DNA from: NIC37A-2 sp050289625
GTDB taxonomy: Bacteria; Myxococcota_A; Polyangia; Polyangiales; Polyangiaceae
Direction: 5' to 3'
DNA length: 8,308 nucleotides
Assembly: GCA_050289625.1 (NCBI GenBank)
Contig: JBNKGC010000239.1
Span: forward strand, 1-8,308
Shown here: one piece after another, positions 1-5,894 of the stretch
Layout of the letters: each line of letters opens with the position of its first letter
Position numbering within the stretch: the first letter of the stretch is position 1
The notes under the pieces: generated by a model
Told to the model about the DNA's origin: nothing
The model's input: the letters and a program-made list of their open reading frames with translations, nothing else
Database searches by the model: none
Translations under genes and position numbers: made by a program

Positions 1-191
1 TCCGCTCCGGTGCTCGCGAAAGCCTCGCCAAAACTCAAGCTTGACGGGCGCGCTCGCGCTCAAGGTATCGGGGATGGCCATGAGGGGAACGATGGCGGCA
101 AATGCACCCAAGCGATCGCGGAATCGAAGTCGCTACGCGTGCCGGACCCTTGTGACTGTTGTCTGGTTGAACTCTTTCACTCACGGTCACC
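1..191. other. Non-coding stretch downstream of the lipoprotein operon
   Basis: No supported gene lies here. A 90-codon open frame from position 10 has no ribosome binding site, runs into the end of the lipoprotein gene on the other strand and covers the dispersed repeat copy at 3-77, so I do not call it. The rest (78-191) has no gene. A short inverted repeat (TCACGGT at 181-187 and ACCGTGA at 199-205) straddles the lipoprotein stop codon. Its arms are only 7 bp and there is no T-run after it, so it is a weak candidate for a 3' end structure. Confidence 0.6.
3..77 (+). repeat. Dispersed repeat, copy 1 (plus orientation)
   Basis: Aligned by eye, the reverse complement of this stretch matches 3032-3106 without gaps over 75 positions with five mismatches (about 93% identity), all of them transitions. 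The core includes the 10-bp palindrome TCAAGCTTGA and a GC-rich block around GCGCGCTCGCGC. It begins at the window edge, so the true left end may lie outside. No terminal target-site duplication can be judged. It is non-coding as far as I can see: the frame starting AAAACTCAA is interrupted by TGA after four codons. Confidence 0.85.
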
Positions 192-1739
192 TCAGGGCAC
201 CGTGACAGTCACATCCAATTGGGGTCGGCGTTCAACCGTTTCGTACTCGCTCGTCCAGAAGTTCACACCGTCATTCGAGTAGGGCGACGTCTTGAAGAGG
301 ACCCCGTTGTTGTCAGCGGGTTGATCGACCCACTTTTGCACCAGGGCAGGAGGCAAAATGACTTCATATTCCGTGCTGATCGCCTGGGGCCACCATTCGG
401 CTTGCACCGCCGTGCCGCGGGAAGGGGGCTCGACGCCGGGCGAGAGCCAATCCACACCCGGAAGGCGTTCTTTCCAGCTCACCGCGCCCGGGCCATTCTG
501 CAGGTCCCCCTCCTGCCAGGCCTCCAGCACCTCGTAGAGATGCATCTTGGTGTTCACATTGGCTTCACATCCGCTGCAGTCGAGCGTCCAGACGCGGAGG
601 GTGGCGGACTCCACAGTGAGACCCGTGCCGAGCGCCGATAGGTCGAAGCGAAGCAGCCCGACGCGAGGTGGATCAGCGTCACTCGCGATGTCTGCCGTCG
701 CACCGAAGTTGTTGGTCGGGTTGTTACCCTGCAGGTCGGCATCCGTCGTGACGCCCTGGAAGTCGCAGGTAGGGCGCTCACCGAAGGTGTAGGTCCCCGA
801 TCCAACTAGGGGACCGTCGCCGGTTCCTCCTGCGCCGTTCCCCCCGCTGCCCCCGGTGCCGCCCTGTCCTCCGGTGTCGCCACCGCTGTTGCCGCCATCT
901 CCGTTTGCGCCGTCCATACCCCCGGTGCCGCCCGCTCCGGTGCTCCCGCCCGTGCCCGCGACACACACCTGCTCGTTGCACTCAAGTCCCGAATCACAGG
1001 AGTCATCGTCACCGCAGGGGCAATCTTCCGTTCGCCTCGGGCACTCGGCGTCATCGCCCTCACAAAGTCCTGTCCGAGTGTCACAGTCGTCGCAGCTTCG
1101 ACTGACGAACCCCGAGCCCACGTCATCACAGCGCGTCGAAAGATCGCGGTCGCAGAACGCTTCTCCCGGATTGCACACTCGCGCCGTGCAAGTTCCCGTG
1201 ACGTCGCAGTATTCATCGTCGGCGCAGTGAGAATCGCGGAAGCAGGCGACGCACACTTCGATCTCGGGCGCGCACAATGCATCGAGCTTCGCGCAGTCCT
1301 TGTCGGAGTCGCAGGTCTCCAGGCAGGCGGTGTCCAGACAGGTTTGGCTGTCGGCGCAATCAGCGTCGGTCTCACATTCCACGCAGTAGCCGAGGTCATC
1401 GGAGCACACCTCGTCGGCAGAACAGTCCCGAGTGCTGTCGCACCGAACGATGGCAGCGCACGCTCCCCGCGTGCACAGGGCGTCACCCTCACAGTCGCTG
1501 TCATCGATGCAGTCGACGCAGACCAACCGCGTGTCGTCGCACAGCAAGCCGCGCTCCGTGCAGTCCTTGTCGGAGCGGCAGAACACCTCAGGACGCGTTC
1601 CAGAACCACCCGTGCGCGATCCTCCCTCGGCACCCACGACGAGCTCGCCGCTCCCCCGGTCGCCGCACGCGGGCCCGAGGCCTCCCACCAAAGTTCCAGC
1701 CACCGCCAGTATCGGAAAGCGAAGTCGAGAAGAGCGCAT
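192..1739 (-). CDS. Cys-rich lipoprotein with C-terminal DNRLRE domain
   Basis: Predicted 515-residue exported protein. The N-terminus (basic RSSRLR, then a hydrophobic stretch ending GLGPAC) looks like a lipoprotein signal with Cys25 as the lipidated residue, although Gly at -3 is not the classic lipobox. Residues about 54-260 hold a run of Asp/Cys-rich modules of the type C-x4-DC-x6-C-x6-C, probably disulfide-linked. Residues about 262-312 are a Gly/Thr/Asp linker. Residues about 313-515 fit the DNRLRE domain family: a VGLLRFDLSAL strand, then SATLRVWT, a segment with EAWQEGD and VSWKERLPG, and a C-terminal stretch with VQKWVDQP and GVLFKTS. The family is associated with secreted and surface proteins; the ligand is unknown. 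The start is 17 nt after the stop of the upstream lipoprotein gene, so the two are probably co-transcribed. The ribosome binding site is weak (TGCGGA directly before ATG), so expression may depend on coupling to the upstream gene. Domain call is confident; function is not known. Confidence 0.88.
   Translation of the reverse strand: MRSSRLRFPILAVAGTLVGGLGPACGDRGSGELVVGAEGGSRTGGSGTRPEVFCRSDKDCTERGLLCDDTRLVCVDCIDDSDCEGDALCTRGACAAIVRCDSTRDCSADEVCSDDLGYCVECETDADCADSQTCLDTACLETCDSDKDCAKLDALCAPEIEVCVACFRDSHCADDEYCDVTGTCTARVCNPGEAFCDRDLSTRCDDVGSGFVSRSCDDCDTRTGLCEGDDAECPRRTEDCPCGDDDSCDSGLECNEQVCVAGTGGSTGAGGTGGMDGANGDGGNSGGDTGGQGGTGGSGGNGAGGTGDGPLVGSGTYTFGERPTCDFQGVTTDADLQGNNPTNNFGATADIASDADPPRVGLLRFDLSALGTGLTVESATLRVWTLDCSGCEANVNTKMHLYEVLEAWQEGDLQNGPGAVSWKERLPGVDWLSPGVEPPSRGTAVQAEWWPQAISTEYEVILPPALVQKWVDQPADNNGVLFKTSPYSNDGVNFWTSEYETVERRPQLDVTVTVP
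815..957 (-). repeat. Gly-rich low-complexity linker coding region
   Basis: This segment of the DNRLRE lipoprotein gene encodes an imperfect run of GGTGG, GGDGG and GGSGG type units between the Cys-rich region and the C-terminal domain. On the plus strand it appears as irregular CCGCCGGTGCC-like units. It is likely a flexible spacer between a surface anchor and a folded domain. Unlike the repeat in the neighbouring gene it has no fixed period. Boundaries are approximate. Confidence 0.7.
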
Positions 1740-1756
1740 TTCCGCACAGCACGCCG

Positions 1757-2767
1757 TCAGTAGAACTCGACTCCGTGAATCGCGAATCCGTAACCGGTGG
1801 GATCGTCGGCTGCAAAATGGATCTCTTCGACGTTGGTGAGATCTTTCGTGCCGACATTGTCTCCCGCCGCAACCATGGCTCCGAAGGCGGCGTTGCGAAT
1901 CTGACTCGTCCCGCCGGTGCCACCGGGGACGTTCACGCCGTAGTGCCCGCCGTCGCTGGTGACGATGCTGACGTAGACCTGATCGTCGGATTCGATGTCG
2001 ATGCGGACTCCGCTGTAGCCACTCACGTCGTACCCGGCGCCACCGTTCAGAATCACACCGATGTAGGCGAAGTCGACGTTCGTGACCTCTGCCGACCCAC
2101 CGGTGGCGATTGCCGCGCAGCTGTTGTCACCCCAGGTGCCGCCGGGCTCGTCGACCTCGAAGTCATCGTTGACCAAGAGATCGGCCTCGCCGTACCAAAC
2201 GCCCTTTCTTCCCGCGATTTCGCAGATGTTCTCGTCGCAACTGTGAAAGTTGTCGACGATGTTTGCCGCCGCTCCGCCGCAGGTGTCAGCCGATGGCCCA
2301 CCTCCGGAGCCGTCGTTACCGCCGGTACTGTTTGAGCCTCCGGTGCTGCTCGAACCACCGGAGCCATCGCCGCCCGAGCCATCGCCGCCCGAGCCATCGC
2401 CGCCCGAGCCATCGCCGCCCGAGCCATCGCCACCCGAGCCATCACCACCCGAGCCATCACCACCCGAGCCATCGCCACCCGAGCCATCGCCGCCCGAGCC
2501 ATCGCCGGCCGAGCCACCCGACCCGTCGCTGCCACCGGAAGAGCTTGCACTACCGGAACCACTTCCGGTGTCGACGCAGACATCACTCAGGCACGAAAGG
2601 TCGTCGTTGCAGGTGTCGTTCCCGAAGCAGGCGCATCCTTCTTCGCCGGTTTCACACCCCGTGCCCCCGCCGCCGACCGGGCCCGACCCGTTGGTGCCTC
2701 CGCAACCAGTCCAGGCTGGCAAGCTAAGCAAGGTGAATACAAAGAACGAGATACATGTTCGCTTCAT
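1757..2767 (-). CDS. Lipoprotein with GDGSG tandem repeat and ligand-binding-like C-terminal domain
   Basis: Predicted 336-residue surface lipoprotein. I chose the ATG at 2767 because GGAG lies 8 nt upstream and the protein then opens with a proper signal (MKRTC, hydrophobic ISFFVFTLLSLPAW, then TGC with Cys22 as likely lipid site). An in-frame ATG at 2821 would add 18 residues but has no ribosome binding site. Residues 45-64 form a small Cys module (C-x-C-x5-C-x5-C-x4-C). Residues about 86-135 are ten GDGSG units, followed by a Ser/Thr/Gly linker. Residues about 155-336 resemble the single beta-sandwich, carbohydrate-binding-like domains found in myxobacterial secreted proteins (IVDNF near its start, GRKGVWY, YIGVILN, YSGVRIDIES, and a last strand GFAIHGVEFY). 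That family resemblance is from memory and needs a profile search. It is the first gene of the probable operon with the DNRLRE lipoprotein downstream. A role in surface binding or adhesion is inference. Confidence 0.85.
   Translation of the reverse strand: MKRTCISFFVFTLLSLPAWTGCGGTNGSGPVGGGGTGCETGEEGCACFGNDTCNDDLSCLSDVCVDTGSGSGSASSSGGSDGSGGSAGDGSGGDGSGGDGSGGDGSGGDGSGGDGSGGDGSGGDGSGGDGSGGDGSGGSSSTGGSNSTGGNDGSGGGPSADTCGGAAANIVDNFHSCDENICEIAGRKGVWYGEADLLVNDDFEVDEPGGTWGDNSCAAIATGGSAEVTNVDFAYIGVILNGGAGYDVSGYSGVRIDIESDDQVYVSIVTSDGGHYGVNVPGGTGGTSQIRNAAFGAMVAAGDNVGTKDLTNVEEIHFAADDPTGYGFAIHGVEFY
2361..2510 (-). repeat. 15-bp tandem repeat, ten units, encoding GDGSG
   Basis: Ten exact-length 15-bp units with plus-strand consensus GAGCCATCGCCGCCC. 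Units differ only in a few bases. On the coding strand the differences fall at third positions of glycine codons and are silent, except the unit at 2496-2510, where GGC becomes GCC (Gly to Ala). The unit order on the plus strand is A A A A B C C B A D, with A ending CGCCGCCC, B CGCCACCC, C CACCACCC and D CGCCGGCC. The length keeps the reading frame for any change in copy number, so this is a likely in-frame variable-number repeat acting as an extended spacer. Confidence 0.95.
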
Positions 2768-3031
2768 GTGAGCTGCTCCGAATCCCAAGAGCCCCGCAAA
2801 GATTCGGGCCCACACCTTCATAATGAGTCGGAAGGCGGGCGCAAATGCAAAAGAAAGAGCTCTTATGATTTCTTCAGCAAAGCACCTCGCTGGCGGCAGG
2901 GTCCCTCATCGGCTCTTGTCTTTCTAGAATGCGATTGAAGGCGGTTCAGGCACGCGAACGGGAAAGCTGGCCGACCGGCCGTTCGGGCGACTCACCCGCG
3001 GCTCCGCGGACGAAATGAAGGCGGGGCGCAC

Positions 3032-3106
3032 CCATTTCCGACACCTTAAGCGCGAGCGCGCCCGTCAAGCTTGAGTTTTGGCAAGGCTTTCGCGAGCACC
3101 GGAGCG
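3032..3106 (-). repeat. Dispersed repeat, copy 2 (inverted relative to copy 1)
   Basis: This is the reverse-complement partner of 3-77: 75 ungapped positions, five mismatches, all C/T or G/A. It starts at CCATTTCCGACACC and ends at CACCGGAGCG. With copy 1 it brackets the whole lipoprotein pair, about 3 kb apart. Homology to the third copy extends further left, to about 3013, suggesting that the full repeat unit is longer than the 75 bp shared with copy 1. No open frame for a transposase is linked to it. Confidence 0.88.
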
Positions 3107-3122
3107 CAGGGAAAACGAAATT

Positions 3123-3187
3123 AAAACTCAAGATCGGCGGGCGTCCTGGTCCGCTAAGGTACCGGCGGTGGGGGCGCACTTCACTGC
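3123..3187 (+). repeat. Dispersed repeat, copy 3 (diverged, plus orientation)
   Basis: The stretch from AAAACTCAAG to TTCACTGC is a diverged copy in the same orientation as copy 1. Shared blocks include AAAACTCAAG at the start, CGGGCG, AAGGTA followed by CGG, and TGG. It also pairs with 3013-3079 as the second arm of an imperfect dyad: both arms carry the AAAACTCAAG block next to the centre, an AAGGT block, and a GCGC...TTCA block at the outer end, with small indels between. Identity is far lower than between copies 1 and 2, so this copy is older or under less constraint. Confidence 0.65.
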
Positions 3188-3210
3188 GAGACGCGCCCTC
3201 GACCCGGCTG

Positions 3211-3534
3211 TCACAGCATCAGAGCCAGGCCAGCCTCCACCCATTCCTTCTTGCCACCGACGAAGACGGAAACGTTCGTGTATCCCTCCTCCTCCAGCAC
3301 TTCGGCCACATGGTGGGAGTTCCTGCACGTGTCGCTGGCACAGTAGACGACGATTGTCGCCTCGCGATCCGGCAAGTCCGCGGCCATACACTCGGGTGTT
3401 TGGTCACTCGGGAAGTGACGTGCCCCGGGGAGGTGACCCTGCCGGTAGTACTTCTCCGGCAGGGCTTCGAGCAATGTCACGTTCGCTCCGTTGCTCAGAA
3501 GAGCCCGAAGCTTGCTCAGAGAGAGCGTCTTCAT
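3211..3534 (-). CDS. Single-domain rhodanese-like sulfurtransferase
   Basis: A 107-residue protein, the usual size of a single rhodanese domain (GlpE/PspE-like). Visible family features are the GHLPGARHFP motif at residues 33-42 (the common GHIPGA signature), the strand IVVYC and the active-site loop CASDTCR with Cys65 as the catalytic cysteine and a closing arginine, and the C-terminal VFVGGKKEWVEAG (residues 90-102), equivalent to the usual LxGGxxxWxxAG. Family members carry sulfur as a cysteine persulfide and pass it to thiol acceptors. There is no signal peptide, so it should be cytoplasmic. GAGGAG lies 6 nt before the ATG. The ATG overlaps the TGA of the DoxX gene (ATGA), so the two are probably translated together; longer open frames upstream are out-of-frame shadows of the DoxX gene. 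Its own acceptor and substrate cannot be read from the sequence. Confidence 0.93.
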   Translation of the reverse strand: MKTLSLSKLRALLSNGANVTLLEALPEKYYRQGHLPGARHFPSDQTPECMAADLPDREATIVVYCASDTCRNSHHVAEVLEEEGYTNVSVFVGGKKEWVEAGLALML

Positions 3535-4037
3535 GCTGCACTCCTCGCCGTCGATTCCGTGGTCGCAGCTGCATCTGCAACTTTCGAGAGTCGCGAATCG
3601 AGGGCGAGGCTTCCTCCGCCCCAGAGCATCGCGGGGATGCTGAGCGCCAGCACCAAAAGGTGAAACTCGTAGCCCTCTCCTTGCTGTACCCCGAACCAGT
3701 TCATGAAGAAGCCGAACTGTGCGTGGCTGGTCAGAATGGCTCCAAGCATGATGGCACTGATACCAAATGCCGCGATACGAGTGCCGAGCCCGAGAACGAG
3801 AAGGCAAGCTCCGAAGAACTCGCCTACGATCACGAGAAAGGCCAGCGGCGCGGGAAGGTGCATCGTGTCCGTGAAGAACCCCATCGTTCCACCGAAGCCG
3901 TATCCACCGTACCAACCGAGCATCTTCTGTGCGCCGTGCGGAAACATCACCGCGCCGAGCACCACACGCTGCATCAGGAGGCACGTGTTCGAGGTGTCCG
4001 TTGAAAGCAATCGTCGAGTCAGATGGTTCGCGTTCAT
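3531..4037 (-). CDS. DoxX family membrane protein
   Basis: A 168-residue integral membrane protein. The start at 4037 (MNANHLTRR) is chosen because AAGGAG lies 5 nt upstream; the 28 extra residues of a longer frame look like leader sequence. Four hydrophobic helices are visible at about residues 20-40, 62-83, 86-104 and 123-140. The DoxX signature is clear: QRVVLGAVMFPHGAQKMLGW in helix 1, VGEFFGACLLVLGLGTR across helices 2-3, and SHAQFGFFMNWF between helices 3 and 4. DoxX relatives include the small subunit of archaeal thiosulfate:quinone oxidoreductase, but most bacterial members have no assigned reaction and are often linked to oxidative-stress or sulfur functions. Here the overlap with a rhodanese gene favours a sulfur or thiol role. 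The divergent LysR gene is the probable regulator. Family is confident; function is inferred from context. Confidence 0.93.
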   Translation of the reverse strand: MNANHLTRRLLSTDTSNTCLLMQRVVLGAVMFPHGAQKMLGWYGGYGFGGTMGFFTDTMHLPAPLAFLVIVGEFFGACLLVLGLGTRIAAFGISAIMLGAILTSHAQFGFFMNWFGVQQGEGYEFHLLVLALSIPAMLWGGGSLALDSRLSKVADAAATTESTARSAA

Positions 4038-4180
4038 TGCCACTCCTTGGGTAGATTCATCATGCACCGGTGATGTAACGGGCAGGCTCTTTCCCCGGTA
4101 GGCGTCTCGTCGAGGACACACTGTTCTCCCCAGGAGAACAGCACCTTGGCCGAAGGAACACTACGGCGTAGCCTTTCGCC
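4038..4180. promoter_or_regulatory. Divergent promoter region between doxX-rhodanese pair and LysR regulator
   Basis: The 143-nt gap separates two genes that start away from each other, so it must hold both start regions. It contains the strong palindrome at 4121-4141 and a smaller self-complementary CACCGGTG at 4065-4072. No sigma-70-like -35/-10 pair is clear enough to call. In the DoxX direction TTACAT followed 17 nt later by TCTACC is the best I see, and it is weak. An in-frame TAG at 4169-4171 rules out an earlier start for the LysR gene. Confidence 0.7.
4121..4141. promoter_or_regulatory. Perfect palindrome with T-N11-A core, likely LysR operator
   Basis: Two perfect 9-bp arms, CTGTTCTCC and GGAGAACAG, flank a 3-nt spacer CCA. 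T at 4125 and A at 4137 lie symmetrically about the centre and are separated by 11 bases, which is the T-N11-A layout typical of LysR-type recognition sites. It lies 39 nt before the LysR start and 83 nt before the DoxX start, a normal place for an autoregulatory and activating site in a divergent pair. The assignment to this regulator is inference from position and symmetry. Confidence 0.7.
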
Positions 4181-5095
4181 GTGGCATTCGACCTCGAACA
4201 AATCGTCGACCTGGCGCTCTTTGCGCGAGTGGTGGACGCTCGCTCCTTCTCGGAGGCGGCTCGCCGCACGGGTATCGCAAAATCGGCAGTGAGCAGGAGG
4301 ATAGCTCTCCTCGAACAACGCCTCGGCGTCCAACTCCTTCGGCGCTCGACGAGGGCACTGGAGGTCACCTCCGACGGCGCTCGTTTCTACGAGCACTGCG
4401 AGAGAGTGCTCACCGCTGCTCGAGACGCAGAACAATCCGTGAGCGCCGCGGGCTCGAGTGTGCACGGTCTGATCCGCATCAGCGCCCCGGTCACTTTCGC
4501 GCAGATGTTTCTGACACCGGCAATCGCCAGCTTCCTAGCCATGCATCCGGGCCTGGAGATCGTTCTCGAAACCGATGACCGATTCGTCGATGCCGTAGCT
4601 GGTGAGTTCGATCTGGTCGTGCGCGTGACTCGACTTGGCGACGCTTCGTTCGTGGCGAAGAAGCTAGCGAGTGATCGGCTCGTCGTCGCCGGAGCACCCG
4701 CCTACCTAAAGACGCGCGGTCGTCCTCTGCGAAGCGAGGATCTCGTTCATCACGAGCGGCTCCACTACTCTCTGGTGAACACTGCGGCCGAGTGGCGCTT
4801 CCGAGGAGCCGACCGGAAGCCGGTCTCACTCGGGCGCGGCTCGTTTTCGACGAACGACGGCACCGCTCTGCGTGAAGCGATGCTCGCCGGGCTTGGTCTT
4901 GCCGTTCTTCCCTACTTCATGGTGGCGCGCGACGTGGCTCTGGGTCGGGCCGAGTTGGTCCTGGAGGGCCAGCGAAAAGCCGAGATCGGGATCTACGCCG
5001 TCGTCGCGCGACCGCGAGGCCTTCCGCTTCGCGTCCGCCGTTTGGTCGAGCACCTGAAACGCCACTTCGCCAGCAGCGACTGGCGCGAACGATAG
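4181..5095 (+). CDS. LysR-type transcriptional regulator
   Basis: A 304-residue LysR family regulator, full length for the family. The winged helix-turn-helix is at the N-terminus: FARVVDARSFSEAARRTGIA, then KSAVSRRIALLEQRLGVQLL (about residues 14-53), followed by the wing RRSTRALEVTSDGARFYEHC. Residues about 92-295 form the periplasmic-binding-protein-like effector domain, with GLIRISAPVTFAQMFLTP at its start, FDLVVRVTRLGDAS as the hinge strand and GLGLAVLPYFMV in the second subdomain. This resembles the large proteobacterial LysR branch typified by DhcR/AaeR-like proteins; the inducer is unknown. It starts with GTG; an in-frame TAG 10-12 nt upstream leaves no earlier start, and there is no good ribosome binding site close by (AAGGA lies about 25 nt upstream). 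It faces away from the DoxX-rhodanese pair across a palindromic site, so it most likely controls that pair and itself. Confidence 0.95.
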   Translation: MAFDLEQIVDLALFARVVDARSFSEAARRTGIAKSAVSRRIALLEQRLGVQLLRRSTRALEVTSDGARFYEHCERVLTAARDAEQSVSAAGSSVHGLIRISAPVTFAQMFLTPAIASFLAMHPGLEIVLETDDRFVDAVAGEFDLVVRVTRLGDASFVAKKLASDRLVVAGAPAYLKTRGRPLRSEDLVHHERLHYSLVNTAAEWRFRGADRKPVSLGRGSFSTNDGTALREAMLAGLGLAVLPYFMVARDVALGRAELVLEGQRKAEIGIYAVVARPRGLPLRVRRLVEHLKRHFASSDWRER

Positions 5096-5226
5096 CGGCA
5101 CCGGTTCGCCAAGGCGGCCACGAGAAGGCCTCGCCCCTCGACGCAGAACCGAAAAAGGGCGTGAGCTGAAGTTCGCCTCCCATACGATGCGACTACTCGT
5201 GGTCGCCCACGCGACAGCGCCGTCGC
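5096..5226. other. Convergent gap between LysR and GST genes
   Basis: The two genes point at each other across 131 nt. No gene fits here. CGGTTC near 5103 and GAACCG near 5150 could form an outer stem with GGCC...GGCC inside it, followed on the plus strand by AAAA rather than T-runs. I see no convincing intrinsic terminator for either gene. Confidence 0.4.
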
Positions 5227-5877
5227 TCACGAAAGGAACGCGTCGTACTCTGGAATCGCCGGCGCAGCTGCTCCGAGTGCCTCGAGCTCCTGCACCAGGG
5301 GCAAGGACCAGATCGCGGCGCTGTACTTCTCGGCACTCGCAGGAAGCTTCACCCCATAGGTGCGAAAACGCGCCACCAAAGGCATGTACATGCAATCGGC
5401 GATGGAGAAGTCTCCGAGCAGAAAGTCGCCAGAAGAAGTCGCCATCGACGCCTCCCAGACATCGAAGACCCTTGCGAGTTCGGTTTCGAGCTCGGCACCC
5501 GTCGGTGTTTTCTCGGCCCGCCCGCGAACGTTCATCGGCATCTGATTTCGGATCGCGAAGAAGCCGCTCAGCATCTCGCAGGAGATGGCTCGGCCGCGGG
5601 CCCGAAGCGCCGGGTCGCTCGGCCAGAGCTTCGCTTCTGGATATTTCTCAGCGAGGTACTCGCAGATCGCGAGGGACTCGTGAACGCTGAGGCTTTCGTC
5701 GACGAGGACGGGCACCTTTCCGGCACCCGAAAACTGGAAAATCCGCTCCTTCCACCCGTCCTTCGTCTTCAGGCCGACGTCGTGCAAACGAAAATCAGCG
5801 CCGGCCCTTTTCAGCGCGAGCCAAGCGCGCGCCGTCCAGGACGAATAGTTCAGGTTTGCACCAACGAGTCGAAGCAT
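5227..5877 (-). CDS. Glutathione S-transferase family protein
   Basis: A 216-residue cytosolic GST-fold protein, typical length. The N-terminal thioredoxin-like domain (about residues 1-83) starts LVGANLNYSSWTARAWLALK; Ser12/Ser13 sit where the catalytic serine or tyrosine of the fold lies. KVPVLVD (54-60) contains the conserved cis-proline Pro56, and SVHESLAICEYLAE (64-77) contains the Glu67-Ser68 pair that holds the glutathione gamma-glutamyl group. The C-terminal helical domain (about 90-216) includes LLGDFSIADCMYMP (153-166), the N-capping box and Asp161 of the family. The NYSSW motif suggests the bacterial GST subgroup with NYSSWSLRPW. The ATG at 5877 has GAGAG 7 nt before it; an alternative GTG at 5919 falls inside the hairpin at 5895-5928 and is less likely. 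It converges with the LysR gene and lies 63 nt downstream of the isocitrate dehydrogenase stop. Substrate is unknown. Confidence 0.93.
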   Translation of the reverse strand: MLRLVGANLNYSSWTARAWLALKRAGADFRLHDVGLKTKDGWKERIFQFSGAGKVPVLVDESLSVHESLAICEYLAEKYPEAKLWPSDPALRARGRAISCEMLSGFFAIRNQMPMNVRGRAEKTPTGAELETELARVFDVWEASMATSSGDFLLGDFSIADCMYMPLVARFRTYGVKLPASAEKYSAAIWSLPLVQELEALGAAAPAIPEYDAFLS

Positions 5878-5894
5878 GGACGTACTCTCGCGAC

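Larger units (their letters stand above)
2768..3210. other. Non-coding region with inverted repeat copies and likely operon promoter
   Basis: A 443-nt stretch between the rhodanese stop and the lipoprotein start without a supported gene. Because both flanking genes are on the minus strand, it should contain the promoter for the lipoprotein operon in its left part (2768-2960), which is visibly richer in A and T. I could not settle on a -35/-10 pair. A 10-bp palindrome AAGAGCTCTT lies at 2855-2864. Positions 3013-3187 hold the paired repeat copies described separately. A 77-codon minus frame at 3179-2946 and a long plus frame from 3078 cover the repeats but have no supporting features. Confidence 0.6.

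Noticed and set aside
1277..2335. 352-codon plus-strand frame across both lipoprotein genes
   Set aside because: Arg/Pro/Ser-rich translation with no domain, spanning the junction of two well-supported minus-strand genes; typical of GC-rich antisense frames.
2361..2510. Possible CRISPR array from regular repeats
   Set aside because: Units are 15 bp and directly contiguous with no spacers, inside a coding sequence in frame; no cas genes are present.
2250..2771. Plus-strand open frame encoding a PEPSP repeat protein
   Set aside because: It is the antisense shadow of the GDGSG repeat gene; repeat periodicity of 15 bp keeps several frames open. The minus frame has a ribosome binding site, a signal peptide and recognisable domains.
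3..3106. Insertion sequence or transposon with terminal inverted repeats
   Set aside because: The inverted repeats are real, but no transposase or recombinase lies between them, and a third diverged copy next to the right one suggests a dispersed repeat family rather than simple IS ends.
3078..4004. 308-codon plus-strand frame from the repeat region through rhodanese and DoxX
   Set aside because: It is antisense to two genes with clear motifs and shows no family features; it begins within the dispersed repeat.
4121..4141. SOS/LexA box
   Set aside because: The arms give CTGT and ACAG separated by 13 bases and GTTC...GAAC in the wrong order and spacing for the known LexA boxes I recall; the T-N11-A layout next to a LysR gene fits better.
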